64,000 nucleotides of DNA from CAVPTL01 sp963727235 (GCA_963727235.1 CAVSFZ010000020.1:124001-188000), one strand, 5' to 3'; positions 8,316-17,083 are shown, counted from the stretch's first letter. Notes: a model not told the origin generated them from the letters alone. Numbers and translations: made by a program.

Positions 8316-8723
8316 TCAGCGTGCGTCCGGCCCGTGTACCTCGCGCATCAGCTCGGCCACCCGGTCGCGCTCGACGTCGCCGACGCCCGCCTCATCGGGC
8401 ACGGTCAACGCCAGCTGGTGATGGTTGTTGATCACATCGACGACGTGGCCGGCCCGCCCATCGGCTCCGAACCGCACCAGGTAGCGCTCCAGCAGCTCGC
8501 GCTGCTCGACCATGTACTCGAGCCAGGTCGCGTAGTCGCCGGTGGTGACGATCCGCTCCACGCGCTGTTCGTGCTGGTCGGCGCTCGGCGCGTGCTCCCC
8601 CAGGGCATTGGCGAGCTCAGCCATCGACCGGGGCAGCTCAGCCTCCGGCTCGGGGGTGAGAAACAGCCAGCGATCCTCAGGGGGGTCTTCGTGATCGTGA
8701 TCGTGGTCGTGGCCGTGGCTCAC
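8316..8723 (-). CDS. His-rich N-terminus hypothetical protein coupled to TetR gene
   Basis: The 135-residue protein begins SHGHDHDHDHEDPPEDRW, a His/Asp run that could bind Ni, Zn or Co. The acidic body has mostly helical character (ELANALGEHAPSADQHEQRVERIVTTGDYATWLEYMVEQRELLERYLVRFG). I do not recognise the family. The GTG start at 8723 overlaps the TGA of the tetR gene as GTGA, so it should be co-translated with the regulator. It is convergent with the GH16-like gene. Its placement suggests a partner in the TetR/Rieske system, but that is inference only. Confidence 0.65.
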   Translation of the reverse strand: MSHGHDHDHDHEDPPEDRWLFLTPEPEAELPRSMAELANALGEHAPSADQHEQRVERIVTTGDYATWLEYMVEQRELLERYLVRFGADGRAGHVVDVINNHHQLALTVPDEAGVGDVERDRVAELMREVHGPDAR

Positions 8724-9298
8724 GGCGCCTGGCCCAGCTCCAGGGCAACCGCGCCCTTGATCAGCTCCCGCCAGCGGTCTCGATCGAGCATCCCAAACAA
8801 CATCATCGGCCCCAGGCCTTCGACGAAGGCGGTCAGCCGCCAGGCGGCCGTCTCGCCGTCGACGCTGGCCGGGATCGAGCCGTCGGCCTGCCCGGAGCGC
8901 ACGATCTCGACCAGGCCGTCCACCCAGCCGTGGTAGGACTCTTCCAGCGACGGCCGCAGCTGCGGATCGAACAGGGCGTGATTCCACATCTCCCGCCAGA
9001 GTATCCAACTCTCGTAGATCTCCGACTCGTCGTCCAGGTACACCACCAACAGCCGCTCGATCCGTTCGACGGCGGGCAGGTCGCTGCCGATGCGACGCTC
9101 GATGGCGTCCGCGCGCTCGTCGGCGTACCGAAACGCCTGGGTCAGAAGATCGGCTCGGGTGGTGCAGTAGTAGTGCACCAGAGCCGTTGAAACCCCCGCC
9201 TCGGCGGCGACATCCGACATCCGCAACCGGTCGATCCCGACTCGGCCGACCACGTGGCAGGCCGCCTCCAGAATCGCCTCCCGGCGGGGTTCCCTCAC
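8720..9298 (-). CDS. TetR-family transcriptional regulator
   Basis: 192 residues. The N-terminal helix-turn-helix is intact (AILEAACHVVGRVGIDRLRMSDVAAEAGVSTALVHYYCTTRADLL). An all-helical ligand domain with several Trp residues (YESWILWREMWNHA) follows. It is divergent from the Rieske oxygenase operon. Two 18-bp palindromes with the same TGACTG half-site sit at 9315-9332 and 9442-9459, one near each promoter, so it very likely represses both itself and the Rieske-Pot operon until a substrate binds. Confidence 0.92.
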   Translation of the reverse strand: MREPRREAILEAACHVVGRVGIDRLRMSDVAAEAGVSTALVHYYCTTRADLLTQAFRYADERADAIERRIGSDLPAVERIERLLVVYLDDESEIYESWILWREMWNHALFDPQLRPSLEESYHGWVDGLVEIVRSGQADGSIPASVDGETAAWRLTAFVEGLGPMMLFGMLDRDRWRELIKGAVALELGQAP

Positions 9299-9314
9299 GG
9301 CCCGGATGCGGGAT

Positions 9315-9332
9315 TGACTGACGCCACAGTCA
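9315..9332. promoter_or_regulatory. TetR operator A (autoregulatory)
   Basis: TGACTG-N6-CAGTCA, 18 bp with perfect 6-bp arms. It begins 4 bp downstream of the minus-strand -10 element TTAACT and thus covers the tetR transcription start. It shares half-site and total length with operator B. Confidence 0.75.
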
Positions 9333-9336
9333 GCAG

Positions 9337-9365
9337 AGTTAACACGGCGGTGGAGCGAAGGTCAA
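9337..9365 (-). promoter_or_regulatory. tetR promoter
   Basis: On the minus strand, TTGACC (9365-9360), 17-bp spacer, TTAACT (9342-9337). The spacing is ideal for a sigma70-like promoter. Operator A follows immediately. Confidence 0.65.
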
Positions 9366-9386
9366 GCGTCACAGCGGCGGCCTCAT

Positions 9387-9402
9387 ACGAAACGCGTTTC
9401 GT
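9387..9402. promoter_or_regulatory. 16-bp palindrome overlapping the Rieske promoter -35 region
   Basis: ACGAAACGCGTTTCGT is perfectly self-complementary and touches the first base of the -35 element at 9402. It is unlike the TGACTG operators, so a second regulator may bind here. Confidence 0.55.
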
Positions 9403-9430
9403 TGACTCCCGCCGGCAGCCGTGATTTACT
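9402..9430 (+). promoter_or_regulatory. Promoter of Rieske-Pot operon
   Basis: TTGACT (9402-9407), 17-bp spacer, TTTACT (9425-9430). Operator B starts 11 bp downstream, across or just past the expected transcription start. Confidence 0.65.
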
Positions 9431-9441
9431 GGAAAGCCGGT

Positions 9442-9459
9442 TGACTGATTGGTCAGTCA
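9442..9459. promoter_or_regulatory. TetR operator B
   Basis: TGACTGA-TTGG-TCAGTCA, 18 bp with perfect 7-bp arms. It lies between the promoter and the oxygenase ATG at 9475, a blocking position. Confidence 0.78.
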
Positions 9460-9474
9460 GTTCCGGGGACCCTC

Positions 9475-10635
9475 ATGGAAGAACCCATTCGAACCCTCCC
9501 TGCATGGACGTATCGGACGCCTGAGTTCTTCGAGGCCGAGCAGCGTGAGGTGTTTCGCAAGCGGTGGGTGATGGTCGGCCACGTCAGCGCCCTCCAGGAA
9601 GCCGGCGACTTCGTGGCGCAGACCGTGGCCGGCGAGCCGATCGTGGTGGTACGAGGCAAGGACGGAGAGCTGCGGGCGTTCTCGAACGTCTGCCGGCACC
9701 GCGGCGCACGAGTCGCCGACGGGGAGGGAAACTGCGGAAAGGCGCTGCGCTGCCCCTACCACGGCTGGACCTACGGCCTCGACGGCAAGCTGCTGGGCGT
9801 GCCCGAGAAATCTGGGTTCCCGGGGTTCGACAAGGACGCCAACGGGCTGTGGCCACTCAGCTGCGGGGTGTTGGGAGGGTTCGTGTTCGCCAACCTGGAT
9901 CCCGACCCCGAGCCGCTCAACGATGTGATGGGGCCGTTCGCGGAGTGGCTGGCGCCCTACCGGCCGGAGCGGCTGGTGCGATACGACACGGGTACAACGG
10001 TGCTCCCGATCAACTGGAAGAATTCGATCGACAACTATCTCGAGGGTTATCACATCCCGGTCGGCCACCCCGGGCTGCTGCGGCTGGTGGACTACAAGCA
10101 GTATCTGGTCGAGACCACCGACGCGAACGTCTCGATTGCACGCAGCCCCATGCGCGACAAGGCCTCGAAGAACCGCCAGGAGCGTTTGTACCAGCGACTG
10201 GTGCGGCCGATGCCGGGCCTGCGCGAGCCCGAAGCACATCAATGGAATTTTATTTTTGCGTTTCCCGGAATGACATTCAACCTCTATCCTGATCAGATCG
10301 ATACGTGGACCAACTATCCGCTCGATGCGCTCCACACAGCGACCGTCTGGCAGACCTACCGGCCACCTGAAACCAGTAGCCGGCGCGACGCCCTCGTACG
10401 CAAGCTGAACGTCCGCATCAACACGTTGGTCCAGCACGAGGACAACGATCTCACCGACCGCGTGCAGGAGGGGCTCGGATCGAGCCTCTACCGCGCAGGA
10501 GTACTCGGAGCCCGCGAGAACGGGCTCAAGCACTTCCACGATCTCATCCGCGAGGCAATTCCGGCCGCGAACATCGACGATGAGGTGGAGGGCCGCGCAA
10601 CGCTCGTGAACGAGCTGCTCGGGGTCGGTGCATGA
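9475..10635 (+). CDS. Rieske non-heme iron oxygenase, alpha subunit
   Basis: 386 residues with both domains of the family. The Rieske 2Fe-2S cluster is bound by CRHRGA and CPYHGW (about residues 77-103). The mononuclear iron site is in NYLEGYHIPVGHPG, with an acidic partner in QHEDNDLTDRVQEG near the C-terminus. Such oxygenases hydroxylate or N-demethylate substrates with O2 and electrons from a reductase, which is not encoded nearby. The next four genes form a spermidine/putrescine-type ABC importer. That context resembles quaternary-amine demethylase systems (betaine, carnitine, stachydrine type) more than aromatic degradation, but the substrate is inferred. The gene ends just upstream of the binding-protein gene. 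Confidence 0.88.
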   Translation: MEEPIRTLPAWTYRTPEFFEAEQREVFRKRWVMVGHVSALQEAGDFVAQTVAGEPIVVVRGKDGELRAFSNVCRHRGARVADGEGNCGKALRCPYHGWTYGLDGKLLGVPEKSGFPGFDKDANGLWPLSCGVLGGFVFANLDPDPEPLNDVMGPFAEWLAPYRPERLVRYDTGTTVLPINWKNSIDNYLEGYHIPVGHPGLLRLVDYKQYLVETTDANVSIARSPMRDKASKNRQERLYQRLVRPMPGLREPEAHQWNFIFAFPGMTFNLYPDQIDTWTNYPLDALHTATVWQTYRPPETSSRRDALVRKLNVRINTLVQHEDNDLTDRVQEGLGSSLYRAGVLGARENGLKHFHDLIREAIPAANIDDEVEGRATLVNELLGVGA

Positions 10636-10654
10636 ACCAGGAGGCCTGGGGCTG

Positions 10655-11896
10655 ATGCATCCACTGGACGGGCGCGCAAATCGCCGACAATTTCTCCGCC
10701 GCAGCGGCGGGGCCGCACTCGCCCTCTCGGGGGCATCGAGCATTCTGAGTGCGTGTTCGAACTCGACCGAGCCGGTCGGCGGGGCGCCGTACCCGCTGGC
10801 GCGGCCCGACCGGCCGGTGACGCTGCCGCTGTGGGAGCCGCCGATCCCCTCGGGGCTCGAGCCCGAGACCGGCGGCACCTTCACGGTCTTCAACTATCCC
10901 GAGTACATCTACGGCAAGCTGCTGCAGGACTTCGGCAAGAAGTACGACGTCAAGGTCGAGGTCACCCCGTTCAACGACATCAACTCGGGAATCGCGATCC
11001 TGGCCTCCGGCTCGGTCGCCCCGGATGTGACCGAGATGACGCCGGACAACCTCAACCGGGTGGTGGCCGCCAAGCTGGTCAAGCCGATTAACCACAGCTA
11101 CGTCCCCAACCTCTCCAACGTGTGGGACTCGCTGCAGAGCCCGTTCTACGACCAGGGCTCGCACTACACCGTCCCGTACACGGCCTACGCCACCGGGATC
11201 GCCTACCGCACCGACAAGGTCACCGAAGACATCCCGGCCATGAGCAACCCCTGGGACATCTTCTGGGAAGCCGAGAAGTACACCGGCAAGACCGCCCTTC
11301 TGTCGGAGCCTCGGGAGACGATCGCGATGGCGCTTCTGCGCAAGCACCACTACGACATCAACACCGAGGATCCCAAGCTGATCAACGCGGCTTTGAACGA
11401 TCTCCAGGAGCTGTACAACATCTGCAGCATCAAGGTCGGCGACCAGCAGTACTCCAACATCCCCGAGGGCCTCGCCTACCTCAACCAGGCCTGGTCGGGC
11501 GACATGATGGCCGCCTACCTGTACTACCTGCCCAAGGGCACCCCGGCGTCGGTGCTGGGATTCTGGCGGCCCGAGCGGGGCAAGGGGCCGGTGCAGAACG
11601 ACTGCTGGTCGATCTGCAGCACCACCAAGAAGCCGGTTCTCGCCCATCTCTGGTTGGACTACATGTGTGACTACAACAACGCCTATTCGAACTTCGTGAA
11701 CTTCAACGGGTACCAGCCGCCGATGAAGGACCTCAAACCGGCGGACCTGGTCAAGAACAAGGTGATTCCCGAATCACTGGGGACATGCGTCCTGACCGAG
11801 AACGACTTTGGCCCCAACTCGCTACAGGAGATGACGCTGAGCTGGCGCGGTCAGCAGCTCTGGCAAAACGCCTACGCCTACTTCCAGGCAGGATAG
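10655..11896 (+). CDS. potD: Pot-type ABC substrate-binding lipoprotein (Tat exported)
   Basis: 413 residues. The N-terminus NRRQFLRRSGG is a twin-arginine signal, and SILSAC is a lipobox. The protein is therefore probably exported folded and lipid-anchored. The body has the FNYPEYIYGKLLQDFGKKYDVKVEVTPFND opening of spermidine/putrescine-binding proteins. ATG 10655 is preceded by AGGAGG with a 10-nt gap; upstream in-frame starts would bury the twin arginines. It delivers its ligand to the two permeases that follow. The ligand is likely a polyamine or another small cationic amine, given the adjacent Rieske oxygenase. Confidence 0.88.
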   Translation: MHPLDGRANRRQFLRRSGGAALALSGASSILSACSNSTEPVGGAPYPLARPDRPVTLPLWEPPIPSGLEPETGGTFTVFNYPEYIYGKLLQDFGKKYDVKVEVTPFNDINSGIAILASGSVAPDVTEMTPDNLNRVVAAKLVKPINHSYVPNLSNVWDSLQSPFYDQGSHYTVPYTAYATGIAYRTDKVTEDIPAMSNPWDIFWEAEKYTGKTALLSEPRETIAMALLRKHHYDINTEDPKLINAALNDLQELYNICSIKVGDQQYSNIPEGLAYLNQAWSGDMMAAYLYYLPKGTPASVLGFWRPERGKGPVQNDCWSICSTTKKPVLAHLWLDYMCDYNNAYSNFVNFNGYQPPMKDLKPADLVKNKVIPESLGTCVLTENDFGPNSLQEMTLSWRGQQLWQNAYAYFQAG

Positions 11897-11905
11897 GAGG
11901 GGCAG

Positions 11906-12826
11906 ATGTATCCACGCTGGCTGTGGGCTGGTTTCGCGCTTCCAGGCGTGGTGTGGCTGCTGTTGCTGTTCCTGGTGCCGTTCTATGCGGTGATCGGGGT
12001 CGCGTTCGGAAACGTCGACGCGCTGCTGCAGACTCCCATACCGATCTGGAACCCGCTCGATTGGAACGTCGGCTGGATGCAGCAGGTGCTGGGCGACCTC
12101 GCCCCCGGCGGCGTGTACTGGGGCGCCGTGGTGCGCACGCTCGAATACGTCTTCCTGTCGCTGTTCTTCTCGGTGCTGATCGGCTACCCGGTGGCCTACT
12201 ACATCGCCCGCCACGCCGGCCGCACCAAGAACATCCTGCTGATCCTTTTGATCATGCCGTTTTGGATCAGCTACCTGATGCGGATGCTGGCGTGGGTCAA
12301 CCTGCTGGCCGCCGACGGGTACGCCACCCGGTTTCTGGACTTCACCCACCTCAGCAACCTGGCGGTCAGCCTGGGCCTTTTGAGCCAGCATGACGCCTGG
12401 CTGAACGGCCAGAGCTTCACCGTTGTCGCCGCACTGGTGTACGGCTACATCCCGTTCTTCATCCTGCCGTTGTACGCCTCCCTCGACCGCATCGACAAGA
12501 GCCTTCTGGAGGCCGGTCGTGACCTCGGCGGGAGCCCGTTCCGCACGTTCCTGCACGTCACCCTCCCGCTCTCCAAGACCGGTCTTCTGGGCGGCGCGGT
12601 GCTGATCGCACTACCGATGTTCGGCGACTACTACACGCCCAACATCGTGTCCGGCGCGCCCACCACCTCGATGATCGGCAACCAGATCGACCTGTACTTC
12701 CACGGCGGCCCGCAGCCCACCATCGGCGCGGCCATCACCATCATCATGTCGCTGTTCCTGGTGATCCTGATGGGGTACTACATGTGGTCGATTCACCGGG
12801 CCCAGAAGGAGGTGCAGACGCTATGA
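11906..12826 (+). CDS. potB: Pot-type ABC permease, first subunit
   Basis: A 306-residue integral membrane protein with about six helices and the EAA loop EAGRDLGGSPFRTFLHVTLPLS that contacts the ATPase. The length and N-terminal helix (WLWAGFALPGVVWLLLLFLVPFYAV) match PotB-like permeases. GGAGG lies upstream of the ATG at 11906. The stop overlaps the next start as ATGA. Confidence 0.9.
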   Translation: MYPRWLWAGFALPGVVWLLLLFLVPFYAVIGVAFGNVDALLQTPIPIWNPLDWNVGWMQQVLGDLAPGGVYWGAVVRTLEYVFLSLFFSVLIGYPVAYYIARHAGRTKNILLILLIMPFWISYLMRMLAWVNLLAADGYATRFLDFTHLSNLAVSLGLLSQHDAWLNGQSFTVVAALVYGYIPFFILPLYASLDRIDKSLLEAGRDLGGSPFRTFLHVTLPLSKTGLLGGAVLIALPMFGDYYTPNIVSGAPTTSMIGNQIDLYFHGGPQPTIGAAITIIMSLFLVILMGYYMWSIHRAQKEVQTL

Positions 12827-13764
12827 CCGACGCAGCCGTCGAGCAGCAGAAGTCCACGCAGGCATCCGCGCCGACGTTCCTGGGCCGCGCACGTGGCTGG
12901 ATCTTCAACCCGTGGGGGCGGCCTCGCTTCCTGCCGCTGATCACCTGGCTGTACATGGCCTGGGCGATCGTGCCGGTGATCATCGCGATCCAGTTCTCGT
13001 TCAACGACTCGCGTTCGCGCACAGTCTGGGCGGGCTTCTCGACCAAGTGGTACTACGGCGATCAGTTCAACTCGGTGTGGCACAACGACCAGCTGCGCGG
13101 GGCGCTTTACCAGAGCATCAAGCTGGCCGGAGCCGACGTGCTGATCGCGACCCCCATCGGCGTGGCGCTGGCGCTCGGCCTGGCCCGCTGGCGCGGCCGT
13201 GGCTCGGGGCCGTCGAACTTCCTCATGCTGTTCCCGCTGGTCACCCCCGAGATCGTCATGGGCGTCTCCCTGCTCTTGGTGTTCACGCACCTGTTCACGT
13301 TCATCCACACCAGCACGTTCGCGCAGGTCCTGGGGCACGTGACCTTCTCGATCTCGTATGTGGTGGTGATCGTGCGCGGTCGCTTGTTCTCGATCGGCAG
13401 ATCGTATGAAGAAGCGGCGGCAGACCTCGGAGCGACCCCTCGGGTGGCGCTCCAGAAGGTGCTGTTCCCGCTGCTTCTGCCGGCGATCGTCTCGAGCGCG
13501 GCGATCGTGTTTGCGATCTCGATCGACGATTTCGTGATCAGCTACTACCTCTCGTGCGGCGCGGGCTGTGACACGGTGCCGATCGAGATCTACAGCGCGA
13601 CCCGCGCAGCGCCGCTGCCGAGCACGAACGCGATCGCCACCATCATGGTCGTGGTCACGCTGGTTGCGGTGCTCGCAGGATTCATGGTGTACCGAATGTT
13701 CACTCGGGGCGAGGCGAAGGCCGGCACGGGTGTCGCCGGCGACCTGGCCGCGTTCGACATGTAG
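12823..13764 (+). CDS. potC: Pot-type ABC permease, second subunit
   Basis: 313 residues and six predicted helices. The EAA loop is EEAAADLGATPRVALQKVLFPLLLP. The ATG at 12823 sits in an ATGA overlap with the first permease and has AAGGAGGTG upstream, so the longer GTG-initiated reading from 12784 is not preferred. A 45-residue hydrophilic N-terminal tail precedes the first helix. It pairs with the preceding permease to form the membrane channel. Confidence 0.9.
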   Translation: MTDAAVEQQKSTQASAPTFLGRARGWIFNPWGRPRFLPLITWLYMAWAIVPVIIAIQFSFNDSRSRTVWAGFSTKWYYGDQFNSVWHNDQLRGALYQSIKLAGADVLIATPIGVALALGLARWRGRGSGPSNFLMLFPLVTPEIVMGVSLLLVFTHLFTFIHTSTFAQVLGHVTFSISYVVVIVRGRLFSIGRSYEEAAADLGATPRVALQKVLFPLLLPAIVSSAAIVFAISIDDFVISYYLSCGAGCDTVPIEIYSATRAAPLPSTNAIATIMVVVTLVAVLAGFMVYRMFTRGEAKAGTGVAGDLAAFDM

Positions 13765-13791
13765 AGATTCCATCTGTAGGCTGGAGGCACG

Positions 13792-14913
13792 ATGGCAGGC
13801 GAAGTCAAACTTGTAAGTCTGGTCAAGCGGTTCGGTGAGATGGCCGCGGTGGACGGAATCAACCTCGAGATGCCAAGCGGCGAGTTCTTCTCGATGCTGG
13901 GACCGTCCGGCTGTGGCAAGACCACCACGCTGCGCATGATCGCCGGCTTCGAGCAGCCCACCGAGGGTGAGATCCTGCTCGACGGCGTGAACATGGAGTA
14001 CACCCCTCCGCATAAGCGGAACGTCAACACCGTGTTCCAGAACTACGCGCTGTTCCCGCACCTGAACGTCAACGACAACGTCGCCTTCGGCCTGCGTCGC
14101 CAGCGGGTGGGCAAGGCCGAAATCAAGACGCGCGTGGCCGAGGCGCTGGAGCTGGTGCAGCTGACAGGCTTCGAGAAGCGCAAGCCCGGGCAGATGTCGG
14201 GCGGCCAGCAGCAGCGCGTCGCGCTCGCGCGGGCGCTGGTACTGAAGCCCTCGGTGCTGCTGCTGGACGAGCCGCTGGGCGCTCTCGATGCGAAGCTGCG
14301 AAAGCAGCTCCAGGTCGAGCTCAAGTCTCTGCAGCAGCAGGTTGGGATCACGTTCGTGTACGTGACTCATGACCAGGAGGAAGCGCTCACGATGTCCGAC
14401 CGGATCGCCGTGATGTCGAACGGCAAGGTCGAGCAGGTGGCTCCCCCGCAAGAGGTGTACGAGGCGCCGGCGACCACGTTCGTGGCCGACTTCCTGGGCG
14501 TCTCCAACCTGATGGAAGCCGAGGCCAAGGGCAAGCAGCCCGACGGCACCTGCAAGGTGATGGTGGGCGACTTCGAGATGCACGCCGCGCACGGCACCAC
14601 CGACGTGATCGGCGCCACCCGGATCGTGATCCGGCCGGAGCGGGTGCGGCTCGAGGCGCACTCGTCGGAGGGCCCCAACCGGATTCCCGGGATGATCGAC
14701 CGGCCGGTCTATCTCGGAAACTCGGTGCAGCTTTTGATCATCCTGGCCAACGGCGACAAGATCCAGGCGCTGATCCAAAACGCCGGCGAAGAGATCCCCT
14801 ACCGCCAGGGCGACGCCGTCAAGGTGTACATGCCGGCCGAAGCGCTCCGGGTTCTGACAGACACAGGCGTGGCGGCCGTAGACGAGGATGCCGTCGCGGC
14901 AGTCGCGAGCTGA
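13792..14913 (+). CDS. potA: Pot-type ABC transporter ATPase
   Basis: 373 residues. Walker A GPSGCGKTT, Q-loop FQNYALFPHL, signature MSGGQQQRVALARAL, Walker B VLLLDEPLGALD and switch H in THDQEE are all intact. A C-terminal TOBE/OB domain (about 280-355) is typical of the PotA/MalK group. It powers import by the two permeases. It follows potC by 27 nt, the last transporter gene of the operon. Confidence 0.93.
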   Translation: MAGEVKLVSLVKRFGEMAAVDGINLEMPSGEFFSMLGPSGCGKTTTLRMIAGFEQPTEGEILLDGVNMEYTPPHKRNVNTVFQNYALFPHLNVNDNVAFGLRRQRVGKAEIKTRVAEALELVQLTGFEKRKPGQMSGGQQQRVALARALVLKPSVLLLDEPLGALDAKLRKQLQVELKSLQQQVGITFVYVTHDQEEALTMSDRIAVMSNGKVEQVAPPQEVYEAPATTFVADFLGVSNLMEAEAKGKQPDGTCKVMVGDFEMHAAHGTTDVIGATRIVIRPERVRLEAHSSEGPNRIPGMIDRPVYLGNSVQLLIILANGDKIQALIQNAGEEIPYRQGDAVKVYMPAEALRVLTDTGVAAVDEDAVAAVAS

Positions 14914-14927
14914 GCGCCAACCGGGTA

Positions 14928-15782
14928 GTGGTGTGCGATCCGAGCTATCCGCTCGAGATCGTGCACGAGTTCGTCCCCGACGCGGAGCTGGGATCGGTCG
15001 CGCAGGCGCCGCCGGATACGGTCGCGCTGATGGTCACCCCGGAGTTCCCGGTGTCGGCCGCCGACATCGAGCGGCTGCCCCAGCTGCGGATGGTCGCCAC
15101 CGCTTCCACGGGCTTTGATCACATCGACCTGGTGGCTGCCGAGCAACACGGGGTGCAGGTCAGGGCGATCGGCGACTACTGCACCGATGAGGTCGCCGAC
15201 CACACGATCGCACTGCTGGTGGGGCTCTTGCGCGGGATTCCTTACGCCGTGGCCGCCACCCGTGCGGGCGGATGGGATTACCGCTCCGGGGGTGTGCCGC
15301 GGCAGATCCGCGGGACGCGGCTGGCGGTGATCGGCTACGGCAACATCGGCCGCGCCACGGCCGATCGCGCCCGCGCACTGGGGATGGAGGTGCGCTATCA
15401 CGACCCGTTCCAGGAGGGCGGCGAGCCCGTGCTCGACCCACTGCTCGAGTGGGCAGACGCGGTGACGCTGCACCTCGCCCTGAGCGAACGCACCGCCCGT
15501 ATCCTGGACGCCCGCCGGCTGGCGCTGATCCGAGACGAGGGTGTGCTTGTGAACACGGCGCGGGCGGGGCTGGTCGACCGCCGCGCGATCATCGAGGCCA
15601 CCCACATCCGCGCCGGCTTCGACCACGCGTGGGAGCAGCCGCCGGCGGCTGACCTGCTGGCCGCCAAGCACATCGTGATCACGCCGTACATGGCGTGGTT
15701 CTCCGACCAGAGCGAGCTCCTGCCCTACCGGCGGGCCTCCGAGGCGGTGGCGGAGCTGCTCAGTGCGTCAACGAGCGGCTGA
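14928..15782 (+). CDS. D-2-hydroxyacid dehydrogenase family protein
   Basis: 284 residues. The NAD-binding domain has GYGNIGRATADRARALG, followed by a conserved NTARAGLVD segment. Catalytic positions expected for the family are recognisable: an Arg region in VNTARAG, a Glu region in RAGFDHAWEQPP, and a C-terminal His position that reads ITPYMAWFSDQS. The last lacks the usual H-x-A/G, so activity is uncertain. GTG 14928 is 14 nt after potA; a CTG at 14910 overlapping the potA stop is also possible. It probably acts on a 2-keto acid derived from the imported compound. Its 3' end overlaps the convergent acyl-CoA dehydrogenase by 23 bp. Confidence 0.78.
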   Translation: MVCDPSYPLEIVHEFVPDAELGSVAQAPPDTVALMVTPEFPVSAADIERLPQLRMVATASTGFDHIDLVAAEQHGVQVRAIGDYCTDEVADHTIALLVGLLRGIPYAVAATRAGGWDYRSGGVPRQIRGTRLAVIGYGNIGRATADRARALGMEVRYHDPFQEGGEPVLDPLLEWADAVTLHLALSERTARILDARRLALIRDEGVLVNTARAGLVDRRAIIEATHIRAGFDHAWEQPPAADLLAAKHIVITPYMAWFSDQSELLPYRRASEAVAELLSASTSG

Positions 15783-16923
15783 TGATCAGCCGCTGAATGT
15801 CTGAGGTGCCTTCCTCGATCTCCTCGAGCCGGGCATCCCTGACCCACTTCTCCACCGGGTACTCGCGCGAGTAGCCCCACCCGCCGAGCGTCTGCAGAGC
15901 CGCCCAGGTGCAGTACGACGCGGTCTCTGAGGCAAACAGCTTGGCCATCGCCGCCTCGGCCGGCACGTGGTTGCCCGCGTCCATCGAGACGGCGGCTCGG
16001 TGGGTCAGGAGCCGGGCGGCGTCCACCCTGGTGGCCATGTCAGCCAGCCGGAACCCGACCGCCTGGTGATGGCCGATGGGCTTGCCGAACGCCTCCCGGG
16101 TCTTGCTGTACTCGACCGCGTACTCAAGCGCAGCGCGGGCGATCCCCACGGCGCTGGCGGCGAGGTGGATGCGGGACTCGTCGAAGGTGTGCATGAGGCT
16201 GTAGAACCCCTTGCCCTCCTCGCCCAGCCGGCGATCCTCAGGGATCTCGCAGTTGGAGAGAAACACCTCGGTGTTGATGATCGCCCGCTGGCCCATCTTT
16301 CGCATCGGCTCGCCGAACGAGACGCCGTCGTCGGACTTCTCGACCACGAACGCCGTCACGCCCTTGGATCCGGTGCCCGGCGCCACGGTCGCAAAGAAGC
16401 AGTAGTACTCGGCGATGCCGCCGTTGGAGATCCACGTCTTCTGGCCGTTCAGGCGATAGCCGTCCGCGGTGCGCTCGGCGGTGGTGGTCATGGCGGCCGT
16501 GTCAGAGCCTACTCCCGGCTCGGTGGAGCCAAGCGCGGTCAGCGGCGGCGTGTCGGTCGTCAGCGGCGCCAGCCAGCGCTGCTTCTGCTCGGTGGTGCCC
16601 ACCTCGACCAGCGTGCGGGCAAAGAACCCGGCCGAGGTGATCAGGTTGCCGATGCCGGCGCAGCCCCAGTTCAGCTCCTCCTGCACCAGGCAGCCGGTGA
16701 GCACGTCCTCGATGCCGCCGCCGCCGACCTCCTCGGGCAGCATGAACGACGTCAGGCCGAGCTCGGCCGCCTTGTACACCACGTCCAGCGGGCAGTGCAC
16801 GTCACGCTCATCCACCTCCGCTGCAACCGGCCGGATCTCGGTCCGGGCAAAATCCCTGGCGAGCGCCTGGATCGCGCGCTGCTCCTCGGTCAACTCGACG
16901 ATGGTGGAAGCCAGTTCGGGCAC
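15760..16923 (-). CDS. Acyl-CoA dehydrogenase
   Basis: 387 residues. Both FAD/substrate signature regions are present (ALGSTEPGVGSDTAAMTTTAE and QTLGGWGYSREYPVEKWVRDARLEEIEEGTSDIQR). The second contains the catalytic base Glu in the EEGTSDIQ segment. It oxidises an acyl-CoA to the enoyl-CoA and passes electrons to ETF. It is convergent with the Rieske-Pot operon, so it is a neighbour rather than a proven member. The chain length is not predictable. Confidence 0.93.
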   Translation of the reverse strand: MPELASTIVELTEEQRAIQALARDFARTEIRPVAAEVDERDVHCPLDVVYKAAELGLTSFMLPEEVGGGGIEDVLTGCLVQEELNWGCAGIGNLITSAGFFARTLVEVGTTEQKQRWLAPLTTDTPPLTALGSTEPGVGSDTAAMTTTAERTADGYRLNGQKTWISNGGIAEYYCFFATVAPGTGSKGVTAFVVEKSDDGVSFGEPMRKMGQRAIINTEVFLSNCEIPEDRRLGEEGKGFYSLMHTFDESRIHLAASAVGIARAALEYAVEYSKTREAFGKPIGHHQAVGFRLADMATRVDAARLLTHRAAVSMDAGNHVPAEAAMAKLFASETASYCTWAALQTLGGWGYSREYPVEKWVRDARLEEIEEGTSDIQRLIISRSLTH

Positions 16924-16992
16924 GCCGCCACGCTAGCAGACCGGCAAATCCCGGCGCCTCGCCAACCCGGTGCTGGGTAGACTTGGCGCGTT

Positions 16993-17083
<91 letters not shown>

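Noticed and set aside
12793..14778. A 661-codon minus-strand frame opposite the Pot permease and ATPase genes
   Set aside because: Same artefact of high GC; the plus-strand genes have complete family motifs.
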